Below, piece after piece: positions 1 through 5,369 of a stretch of DNA of 6,493 nucleotides (within the stretch, counting starts at the first letter, position 1; each line of letters begins with the position of its first letter). Location of the stretch: contig CAMHUJ010000102.1 of assembly GCA_946188175.1 (NCBI GenBank), positions 1-6,493 of the forward strand, written 5' to 3'. The position numbers and the translations under genes were made by a program. Below the pieces are notes generated by a model, which searched no databases, had not been told where the DNA came from, and saw only the letters and a list, made by a program, of their open reading frames with translations. The DNA is from an uncultured Ruminococcus sp. (GTDB lineage: Bacteria > Bacillota > Clostridia > Oscillospirales > Ruminococcaceae).

Positions 1-3000
1 TGAAAGAAAAACCGGACAGCATCCTTTCCGGACTCGGCGGTCAGACCGGACTGAATCTCTGCGCGGAGCTTGCCGAAAGCGGCTTCCTTGCTGCAAACGG
101 TATCCGGCTGCTCGGTGCGAATCCGGAGACAATCGCGCGTGCGGAGGACCGCAAGCTGTTCAAGGAGACCATGGACAGCATCGGTCAGCCGTGCATTCCG
201 TCCGGCATTGCGGAGGATATGGATACGGCGCGCAAAATTGCGGCAGAAATCGGCTTTCCGGTGATCATCCGCCCGGCATTTACGCTCGGCGGAACGGGCG
301 GCGGTATTGCAGAATCTGCCGAGGAATTTGATAATATTGCGGAGAACGGTCTGCGTCTTTCACCGATTCATCAGATTCTTGTGGAGCGCTGTATTGCTGG
401 CTGGAAGGAGATCGAATTTGAGATCGTGCGCGATGCGGACGGCAACAAAATTACCGTTTGCTCCATGGAGAATTTTGATCCGGTCGGCATTCATACCGGT
501 GATTCGATTGTCATTGCTCCGGCTGTGACGCTTTCGGACAAAGCGTATCAGATGCTGCGTACTTCCGCATTGAAAATCGCGGAGGTACTGAAAATTGAAG
601 GCGGCTGCAACTGTCAGTTCGCTTTGAATCCGGATTCATTTGAATATGCGGTGATCGAGGTCAATCCGCGTGTATCGCGTTCCTCGGCGCTTGCATCGAA
701 GGCGACCGGTTATCCGATTGCAAAGGTTGCTGCAAAGATCGCAGTCGGTTATCGCTTATACGAAATTGCAAACAAAGTGACCGGTAAAACGACCGCTGCA
801 TTCGAGCCTGCTTTGGATTATGTTGCGGTCAAGATGCCGAAGTTCCCGTTTGAGAAATTTGCCGGTGCATCGCATCGGCTCGGCACGCAGATGAAGGCGA
901 CCGGCGAGGTCATGGCGATCTCCGATACCTTTGAATCGGCGCTGCTGAAAGCGCTGCGCGGCGCGGAGGTCAAGCACAGTGCACTGCTTGTCCGTGATCT
1001 GCGCAGCGTTTCCGATGACAAGCTGCGGGAGCATCTGATTCATGCGGATGATATCAGATTGTTCGCAGTTTCTGAGGGTTTCCGCCGCGGCATGACAGTT
1101 GATGAAATCCACGCATTATCGAAGATTGACGCATGGTTCCTCAGCAAAATTGAAACCTTGATCAAAATCGAATGTAAACTTGAGACCGAGCCGGTGACGG
1201 ATGAAATCTATCGGACTGCAAAGCGTTTCGGGTATCCGGATGCAGCGATCAAAGCGATCTCGAAGCATGATCTGCCTGCAAAGCGCATCCGTCCTGTTTA
1301 TCGCATGGTCGATACCTGCGCCGGAGAATTTGCAGCAGAAACGCCGTATTTTTACGGTGTCTATCAGCCGGATGCGATGCCGGAAGCGAACGAAGCAGCG
1401 CATTTTCTCGCAGGAAAAACACACAAAACGGTCGTCGTGCTCGGCAGCGGTCCGATCCGCATCGGGCAGGGCATTGAGTTTGATTATTCCGCGGTGCATT
1501 GCGTGCAGGTGCTGAAGCATGCAGGCTATGATGTCGTGCTGATCAACAACAATCCGGAGACGGTTTCGACCGATTTTGATACTGCCGACCGTCTGTATTT
1601 CGAGCCGCTGACGCCGGAAGATGTGCTCTCGATTCTGGCGCTGGAACAGCCTGTCGGCGTCGTTACGGCATTCGGCGGACAGACTGCGATCCGGCTTGCG
1701 CGCACGATTGAGGAAGCCGGATACAAGCTGCTCGGCGCGACGGCGGACAGCATCGACCTGGCGGAGGACCGCGAGCGGTTTGATGCGCTGCTGGAATCGC
1801 TGCAAATCGAACGCCCGCGCGGCTGCACGGTCAATACGCTGGATGAAGCCGCGGATGCCGTCAAAACGCTCGGTCTGCCGGTACTGGTGCGTCCGTCCTA
1901 TGTGCTCGGCGGTCAGAATATGAACATCGCCTTCGAGGAAAACGACGTATATGCGTTCATGCAGCATATTCTCGAGGACGGCATCGACAACCCCGTGCTG
2001 ATCGACCAGTATATCCGCGGCACGGAGATCGAGGTCGATGCGATCTGTGACGGTACCGACATCCTCATCCCCGGCATCATGGAGCATATCGAGCGCACGG
2101 GCGTCCATTCCGGCGATTCGATCGCAATTTGTCCGCCGGTGCATATTGATGATGATATGCGAAAGAAAATCCTCACAGATACGAAGAAAATCTGCCTCGG
2201 ATTACATGCTGTCGGACTGATCAATCTGCAATATATCGTCAAAGGTCAGTCGCTGTATGTGATCGAGGTCAACCCGCGTGCATCGAGAACCGTTCCGTTC
2301 ATGAGCAAGCTGACGGGTCTGCCGCTCTGCGACTGTGCGATGCGCGTCTGCCTCGGCGAGAAGCTCAGCGAAATGGAATACGGCACGGGTTACTACAGAA
2401 CGCCGCCCTTTACCGCGGTCAAGGTGCCTGTATTTTCATTCCAGAAGATCGGCGGCGAATCGCAGCTCGGTCCCGAAATGAAATCGACCGGCGAGGTCAT
2501 CGGCATCGGCAAAACGCTGACCGAAGCGCTCTACAAGGGACTGCGCGCGGCTGGCTACCGGCTCGAAGAAAACGGGAAGAAAACGAACGGCGTTCTTCTG
2601 ACGGTCTGCGATGCGGATAAACCGGATATCGTCGAAATTGCGCGGAAATTCGCAAGGCTTGATTTCAAATTGTACGCAACCGAGGGCACTGCAAATGCGC
2701 TGGAAAAAGCCGGTCTTTCGGTGTACAAACTGAAGAAGCTGCACTCCGGCGATACCGAAACATTTTCACGCATGGAGGACGGTACGATCCGCTATATTGT
2801 ATCTACGGATGCGAATGCGCGCATGGCTGCACGCGACGGCGCGAAGATCCGCAAGAAGGCGGTCGAGCTCGGCATCCCATGCCTGACCTGTACCGATACC
2901 GCGGCGGCAGTTGCGAACTGTCTGCACACGGGCTATCGGGATTCCAATGTGGAGCTGATGAATATGAACTCTCTGCGCACGGCAAAGCGCCGCATCCCGT

Positions 3001-3827
3001 TTGTGAAAATGCATGGCTGCGGCAATGATTATATCTATGTGAACTGTATGGAAAAGCGCGTATCTGCGCCGGAATCGCTGTCGGTTCAGTTGTCCGACCG
3101 TCATTTCGGCATCGGCGGCGACGGGCTTGTTCTGATCGAAAGCTCCGACTGTGCGGATGCAAAAATGCGGATGTTCAATCTCGACGGCAGCGAAGGCAAT
3201 ATGTGCGGCAACGCGATCCGCTGCGTCGCAAAATATCTCTATGATAACGGGATCTGCCCGAAAAAGGAGATCGTCATTGAGACGAAAAGCGGTCTGCGTA
3301 CCGTTACCGTCACAACGCAGAACGGCGTGGTGACGCGCGCATCGGTCGATATGGGCAGAGCGATTTTTGATACGAAGCTGATTCCTGTTCTGCACGACGA
3401 CGCGGAGATGATCGCAAAGCCGCTGACCGTTGCAGGCACCGCGTATACCGTCACCTGCGTATCCATGGGCAATCCGCACTGCGTCGTATTCGGCGATAAT
3501 CCCGAGCTGCTTGATCTGGCGGCAATCGGACCGGAATTTGAGCATCATCCGGCATTTCCGGAGCAGGTCAATACGGAGTTCGTGCAGGTCATTGACGATC
3601 ACACGCTGCGGATGCGCGTCTGGGAGCGTGGCTCCGGCGAGACAATGGCTTGCGGCACGGGCGCCTGCGCGACCGTTGCGGCAGCGGTGAAAAACGGCTT
3701 CTGCAAGTCCGATACCGATGTCACGGTGCATTTGAACGGCGGCGATCTGGTCGTCCGGTATACCGAGGAAGCGGTCATTATGACCGGTGAAGCCGTGCTG
3801 ATCTTCACCGGCGAAATAGATGTCTGA
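1..3827 (+). CDS. carB-dapF: Fused carbamoyl-phosphate synthase large subunit (CarB) and diaminopimelate epimerase (DapF), 5' end missing
   Basis: One open frame (first full codon at 3, TGA at 3825-3827) gives 1274 visible residues. Residues 1 to about 987 are CarB, which makes carbamoyl phosphate from bicarbonate, glutamine-derived ammonia and two ATP, for arginine and pyrimidine synthesis in the cytoplasm. The first visible residues (KEKPD..LGGQTGLN) align with about residue 80 of E. coli CarB, so about 80 residues are lost. Seen in order: first ATP-grasp half (VIEVNPRVSRSSALASKATG, nt 651-710), oligomerisation region, second synthetase half starting near nt 1422 (VVVLGSGPIRIGQGIEFDYS) with its own VIEVNPRASRTVPF (from nt 2259), then an MGS-like allosteric domain from about nt 2577. 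That domain keeps the Lys (DADKPD), two Thr (ATEGT) and Lys (KKLHSGD) that I recall lining the E. coli nucleotide-effector pocket. CarB-type sequence ends near NVELMNMNSLR (nt 2946-2978), and DapF (FVKMHGCGNDY) begins at nt 3000 with almost no linker. Both identities are certain; a base error hiding a stop codon cannot be excluded. Confidence 0.93.
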   Translation, partial: KEKPDSILSGLGGQTGLNLCAELAESGFLAANGIRLLGANPETIARAEDRKLFKETMDSIGQPCIPSGIAEDMDTARKIAAEIGFPVIIRPAFTLGGTGGGIAESAEEFDNIAENGLRLSPIHQILVERCIAGWKEIEFEIVRDADGNKITVCSMENFDPVGIHTGDSIVIAPAVTLSDKAYQMLRTSALKIAEVLKIEGGCNCQFALNPDSFEYAVIEVNPRVSRSSALASKATGYPIAKVAAKIAVGYRLYEIANKVTGKTTAAFEPALDYVAVKMPKFPFEKFAGASHRLGTQMKATGEVMAISDTFESALLKALRGAEVKHSALLVRDLRSVSDDKLREHLIHADDIRLFAVSEGFRRGMTVDEIHALSKIDAWFLSKIETLIKIECKLETEPVTDEIYRTAKRFGYPDAAIKAISKHDLPAKRIRPVYRMVDTCAGEFAAETPYFYGVYQPDAMPEANEAAHFLAGKTHKTVVVLGSGPIRIGQGIEFDYSAVHCVQVLKHAGYDVVLINNNPETVSTDFDTADRLYFEPLTPEDVLSILALEQPVGVVTAFGGQTAIRLARTIEEAGYKLLGATADSIDLAEDRERFDALLESLQIERPRGCTVNTLDEAADAVKTLGLPVLVRPSYVLGGQNMNIAFEENDVYAFMQHILEDGIDNPVLIDQYIRGTEIEVDAICDGTDILIPGIMEHIERTGVHSGDSIAICPPVHIDDDMRKKILTDTKKICLGLHAVGLINLQYIVKGQSLYVIEVNPRASRTVPFMSKLTGLPLCDCAMRVCLGEKLSEMEYGTGYYRTPPFTAVKVPVFSFQKIGGESQLGPEMKSTGEVIGIGKTLTEALYKGLRAAGYRLEENGKKTNGVLLTVCDADKPDIVEIARKFARLDFKLYATEGTANALEKAGLSVYKLKKLHSGDTETFSRMEDGTIRYIVSTDANARMAARDGAKIRKKAVELGIPCLTCTDTAAAVANCLHTGYRDSNVELMNMNSLRTAKRRIPFVKMHGCGNDYIYVNCMEKRVSAPESLSVQLSDRHFGIGGDGLVLIESSDCADAKMRMFNLDGSEGNMCGNAIRCVAKYLYDNGICPKKEIVIETKSGLRTVTVTTQNGVVTRASVDMGRAIFDTKLIPVLHDDAEMIAKPLTVAGTAYTVTCVSMGNPHCVVFGDNPELLDLAAIGPEFEHHPAFPEQVNTEFVQVIDDHTLRMRVWERGSGETMACGTGACATVAAAVKNGFCKSDTDVTVHLNGGDLVVRYTEEAVIMTGEAVLIFTGEIDV
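2951..2954 (+). promoter_or_regulatory. Possible internal ribosome binding site for dapF
   Basis: GGAG lies nine bases before ATG 2964, inside the end of the CarB coding part. It could be a remnant of the ribosome binding site of a formerly separate dapF, or just part of the GTG-GAG (Val-Glu) codons. The match is short, so this is a weak call. Confidence 0.3.
2964..3827 (+). CDS. dapF: Diaminopimelate epimerase module, possibly also translated alone from an internal start
   Basis: This is the C-terminal part of the fused frame, listed separately because it is a complete DapF. DapF is a PLP-independent, two-cysteine racemase that interconverts LL- and meso-diaminopimelate. From ATG 2964 it would be 287 residues, close to the usual 270-290. 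Visible motifs: FVKMHGCGNDYIYVN near the N terminus; HFGIGGDGLV; MCGNAIRC with the first catalytic Cys (Cys81 counting from ATG 2964, nt 3204); SMGNPHCVVF; NTEFVQ; and ERGSGETMACGTGACA with the second catalytic Cys (Cys230, nt 3651). ATG 2964 has GGAG nine bases upstream (2951-2954), so free DapF could be made in addition to the fusion. ATG 2958 is only three bases from that GGAG, and ATG 3009 lies inside the KMHGCGND motif and is too late. Function is certain; independent initiation is inference. Confidence refers to the separate start. Confidence 0.5.
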   Translation: MNSLRTAKRRIPFVKMHGCGNDYIYVNCMEKRVSAPESLSVQLSDRHFGIGGDGLVLIESSDCADAKMRMFNLDGSEGNMCGNAIRCVAKYLYDNGICPKKEIVIETKSGLRTVTVTTQNGVVTRASVDMGRAIFDTKLIPVLHDDAEMIAKPLTVAGTAYTVTCVSMGNPHCVVFGDNPELLDLAAIGPEFEHHPAFPEQVNTEFVQVIDDHTLRMRVWERGSGETMACGTGACATVAAAVKNGFCKSDTDVTVHLNGGDLVVRYTEEAVIMTGEAVLIFTGEIDV

Positions 3828-3832
3828 GGAGG
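3827..3832 (+). promoter_or_regulatory. dapL ribosome binding site overlapping the upstream stop codon
   Basis: AGGAGG is followed by a five-base spacer (CAAAC) and ATG 3838. Its first base is the last base of the TGA ending the carB-dapF frame. This decides the dapL start: the in-frame ATG at 3820 lies inside the end of dapF and has no Shine-Dalgarno ahead of it. The arrangement suggests translational coupling between dapF and dapL on one mRNA. Confidence 0.9.
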
Positions 3833-3837
3833 CAAAC

Positions 3838-5010
3838 ATGAAAGTCAATCATCATGCGCTCGAATTAGAGCAAAATTATCTGTTTTCGGAGGTTGCAAAG
3901 CGCATCCGTGCGTTTCAGGCGGCAAATCCGGCGCGCGAATTATTAAAGCTCAGCATCGGCGATGTGACCCGTCCGCTGGCGAAGATCATCACCGATGAAA
4001 TGAAGGCTGCTGCGGAGGATATGTCCCATGCGGAGACCTTCCACGGCTACGGTGCCGAGCAGGGCGAGCCGTTTCTCCGTGAAGCGATTGCGGCGTATTA
4101 TCACAAGCGCGGCATTGCGGTCGATGCGGAGGATGTGTTCATCAGCGACGGTGCAAAATGCGATCTCGGCAATCTCTGCGATCTGTTCGATGCGGATAAC
4201 ACGGTGCTGCTGCCGAATCCGGTTTATCCGGTTTACTACGATACGAGCATCATGTCCGGACGCCGCGTGATTTTCGCAGCAGGTACGAAGGAAAACGGTT
4301 TCCTTCCGATGCCTTCCGAGGATGTTCATGCGGATATTATCTATCTCTGCTCTCCGAACAATCCGACCGGTGCGGTGTATACGAAGGAACAGCTTGCCGA
4401 ATGGGTTGCATATGCACAGAAGAATCACGCATTGATCCTGTTTGATGCGGCATATGAGGCATATATCCGTGACCCGAAGCTGCCGCACAGCATCTTTGAG
4501 ATCGCGGGTGCGGAGACCTGCGCAATCGAGATCAATTCGCTCTCAAAGACCGCAGGATTCACCGGTGTACGCTGCGGCTGGACGGTCGTCCCGCGCACGC
4601 TGCAATTTGAAGCGTCGCTGCATGATATGTGGTTCCGCCGCATGGCGACCAAGTATAACGGCACCTCGTATATCATCCAGCGTGCCGCTGCAAAGGTCTT
4701 CACTGAGGAGGGACTCGCAGCGGTTCATCAGGATATTGATTATTACATGGAGAATGCGCGGATCATCAAGGCGGCACTGACAAAGGCAGGGATTCATTCG
4801 GTCGGCGGCGAGAATGCGCCGTATGTCTGGATGCAGTGTCCGAATCAGGCGGATTCGTGGGATTATTTCGATTCTCTGCTGAATACCTACGGCATCGCCG
4901 GTACGCCGGGTGTCGGCTTCGGTACGGCAGGACAGGGCTGGCTGCGGTTCTCATCGTTCGGCACGCGGGAGACTGTCGAAAAGGCTGCGGCATATCTGGC
5001 TGCATTGTAA
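3838..5010 (+). CDS. dapL: LL-diaminopimelate aminotransferase
   Basis: This is a 390-residue cytoplasmic, PLP-dependent, fold-type I aminotransferase. It converts L-tetrahydrodipicolinate directly to LL-diaminopimelate with glutamate as amino donor, bypassing the succinylase/acetylase steps. The start at 3838 follows a strong AGGAGG and gives an N terminus (MKVNHHALELEQNYLFSEVAKRI) of the usual DapL type. Visible motifs: LSIGDVTRPL; ETFHGYGAEQG (residues 66-76); ISDGAKCD (102-109); PNPVYPVY; CSPNNPTGA (171-179) with the Asn typical of the PLP site; FDAAYEAYI with Asp203 and Tyr206; SLSKTAGFTGVRCGW with the Schiff-base Lys237; and WLRFSSFG with Arg370, the likely substrate-carboxylate ligand by family analogy. 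Length is near the usual 390-410. It is directly downstream of dapF and upstream of lysA, so its product feeds DapF. No defects were seen. Aspartate aminotransferase relatives share the fold, but the DVTRPL, GYGAEQG and SDGAKCD motifs favour DapL. Confidence 0.96.
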   Translation: MKVNHHALELEQNYLFSEVAKRIRAFQAANPARELLKLSIGDVTRPLAKIITDEMKAAAEDMSHAETFHGYGAEQGEPFLREAIAAYYHKRGIAVDAEDVFISDGAKCDLGNLCDLFDADNTVLLPNPVYPVYYDTSIMSGRRVIFAAGTKENGFLPMPSEDVHADIIYLCSPNNPTGAVYTKEQLAEWVAYAQKNHALILFDAAYEAYIRDPKLPHSIFEIAGAETCAIEINSLSKTAGFTGVRCGWTVVPRTLQFEASLHDMWFRRMATKYNGTSYIIQRAAAKVFTEEGLAAVHQDIDYYMENARIIKAALTKAGIHSVGGENAPYVWMQCPNQADSWDYFDSLLNTYGIAGTPGVGFGTAGQGWLRFSSFGTRETVEKAAAYLAAL

Positions 5011-5017
5011 TGGGATA

Positions 5018-5031
5018 CTGTTATTTGTAAG
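5018..5031 (+). repeat. 14-base direct repeat, left copy
   Basis: CTGTTATTTGTAAG starts eight bases after the dapL stop codon. An identical copy lies at 5340-5353, 322 bases further on. Identity stops exactly at both edges (GGATA before and CAGG after here; ATTAG before and GAAT after in the right copy). An exact 14-mer within so short a gap is unlikely by chance. Confidence 0.9.
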
Positions 5032-5069
5032 CAGGCGATTGTAAAAGTGTGTTGCGCACATCCATAATT

Positions 5070-5088
5070 AAAGTTTTGATCAAACTTT
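5070..5088 (+). repeat. AT-rich inverted repeat, first register
   Basis: AAAGTTT (5070-5076) can pair with AAACTTT (5082-5088) around the five-base loop TGATC, followed by TT. It has only one GC pair per arm, so it would be a weak terminator at best. Its right arm is shared with the hairpin at 5081-5100. Confidence 0.6.
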
Positions 5089-5100
5089 TTCAAAAGTTTG
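5081..5100 (+). repeat. AT-rich inverted repeat, second register
   Basis: CAAACTTTT (5081-5089) and AAAAGTTTG (5092-5100) are exact reverse complements around two bases (in practice an 8-bp stem with a TTCA loop). It cannot form at the same time as the 5070-5088 hairpin because both use 5082-5088. Confidence 0.65.
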
Positions 5101-5106
5101 CAGAGT

Positions 5107-5125
5107 CCAGAGACAGAGTCTCTGG
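5107..5125 (+). repeat. Perfect 8-bp hairpin (first of a tandem pair)
   Basis: CCAGAGAC (5107-5114), loop AGA, GTCTCTGG (5118-5125). No T-run follows on either strand at the usual place, so it is not an ordinary terminator. It abuts the next hairpin with no spacer base. Confidence 0.8.
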
Positions 5126-5145
5126 TCGATCTCCGCAGAGATCGA
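5126..5145 (+). repeat. Perfect 8-bp hairpin (second of a tandem pair)
   Basis: TCGATCTC (5126-5133), loop CGCA, GAGATCGA (5138-5145). It begins at the base after the previous hairpin ends, so the two helices could stack coaxially in RNA. It is followed by AACACCC rather than a T-run. Confidence 0.8.
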
Positions 5146-5146
5146 A

Positions 5147-5183
5147 ACACCCTTTGCGTATCAAGCGCCTGCGGGCTTGGTGT
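5147..5183 (+). repeat. Bulged stem-loop
   Basis: CAAGC-CC (5162-5169, one bulged G at 5167) pairs with GGGCTTG (5173-5179) around loop TGC. Outside it, ACACC (5147-5151) can pair with GGTGT (5179-5183), sharing one base with the inner stem. Less perfect than its neighbours. Confidence 0.5.
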
Positions 5184-5218
5184 GCTTTCGGTCAGCTAGC
5201 TGACCTATAGAGAAGCAC
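5182..5218 (+). repeat. 16-base perfect palindrome within an outer stem
   Basis: GGTCAGCTAGCTGACC (5190-5205) is its own reverse complement. It is enclosed by GTGCTT (5182-5187) and AAGCAC (5213-5218), which can pair. As DNA it could bind a dimeric protein; as RNA it would form a hairpin with a small CUAG loop. There is no evidence of a specific binding protein. Confidence 0.7.
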
Positions 5219-5339
5219 CCATTCCGTAATCGCATCCTCGAAGCGGATACTTCTTTCCAATCATAAAGCGGAAATAATACGCTTTTGCTGAATGGTAAGG
5301 ATCAAGCATCGAAAAATGTTTTTATGTATGTTCAATTAG

Positions 5340-5353
5340 CTGTTATTTGTAAG
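5340..5353 (+). repeat. 14-base direct repeat, right copy
   Basis: CTGTTATTTGTAAG is identical to 5018-5031. It lies just before the lysA ribosome binding site. Joining the sequence at the two copies would leave a 37-base dapL-lysA gap with an intact Shine-Dalgarno, a normal operon spacing. Confidence 0.9.
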
Positions 5354-5357
5354 GAAT

Positions 5358-5362
5358 AGGAG
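5358..5362 (+). promoter_or_regulatory. lysA ribosome binding site
   Basis: AGGAG is placed seven bases before ATG 5370. It supports that start over the later in-frame ATG codons. A second purine-rich run, AAGGAA (5351-5356), overlaps the end of the right 14-base repeat and is too far from the ATG to be the main site. Confidence 0.85.
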
Positions 5363-5369
5363 AAAGACA

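Larger units (their letters stand above)
5032..5339. mobile_element. Candidate inserted non-coding repetitive element
   Basis: The 308 bases between the two 14-base repeats contain no gene but several strong inverted repeats. This suits a small non-autonomous element (MITE-like or REP-like) that duplicated its target. I recall very similar strings (AT-rich CAAACTTTTTCAAAAGTTTG, then paired CCAG..CTGG and TCG..CGA hairpins ending in GAAAC) as dispersed intergenic repeats in Ruminococcus-like genomes; that is memory, not a search. Against a classical transposon: no matching terminal inverted repeats are visible at the ends, and 14 bases is long for a target duplication. A segmental duplication or slippage is the alternative. 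Confidence 0.5.
5011..5369. other. Gene-free, hairpin-rich spacer between dapL and lysA
   Basis: These 359 bases hold no convincing coding frame, tRNA or classical GC-rich stem plus U-run terminator. They contain two copies of an exact 14-base repeat near the ends, two overlapping AT-rich hairpins, two adjacent perfect 8-bp hairpins, a bulged hairpin and a 16-base perfect palindrome, all listed separately. The right-hand part (about 5221-5339) is AT-richer, with only weak stems (GAAG/CTTC at 5240-5253, AAAGCG/CGCTTT at 5265-5285). No promoter with both boxes could be supported. Confidence 0.85.

Noticed and set aside
1116..2144. Long open frame on the minus strand opposite carB
   Set aside because: It is a shadow of the strongly conserved CarB frame; its Arg/His/Asp-rich translation matches no family I know, and no clear ribosome binding site precedes it.
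3820..3837. Earlier ATG (3820) as the dapL start
   Set aside because: It lies inside the end of dapF, has no Shine-Dalgarno, and would put the excellent AGGAGG inside the coding region; ATG 3838 is the right start.
2766..3848. Long open frame on the minus strand opposite the CarB end and dapF
   Set aside because: Same reasoning: it is antisense to conserved coding sequence, has biased composition and shows no recognisable motifs.
5265..5286. Rho-independent terminator at AAAGCG/CGCTTTT
   Set aside because: The stem is only 6 bp with a nine-base loop, and a single extra T follows it; too weak to call.
5032..5339. A tRNA or other known structured RNA gene
   Set aside because: No T-loop (GGTTCRANYCC) or acceptor pairing is present; the hairpins do not form a cloverleaf.
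5250..5340. A sigma-70-type promoter for lysA
   Set aside because: AATAAT (5273-5278) and TTCAAT (5331-5336) loosely resemble -10 boxes, but neither has a plausible -35 box at 16-18 bases; not supportable.
5018..5353. CRISPR array
   Set aside because: There are only two copies of a 14-base repeat, 308 bases apart; spacing and number do not fit an array.
5011..5369. Lysine riboswitch (L-box) ahead of lysA
   Set aside because: The gene context invites it, but I cannot find the conserved L-box core elements or the five-helix junction; the stems here are short independent hairpins bounded by direct repeats.
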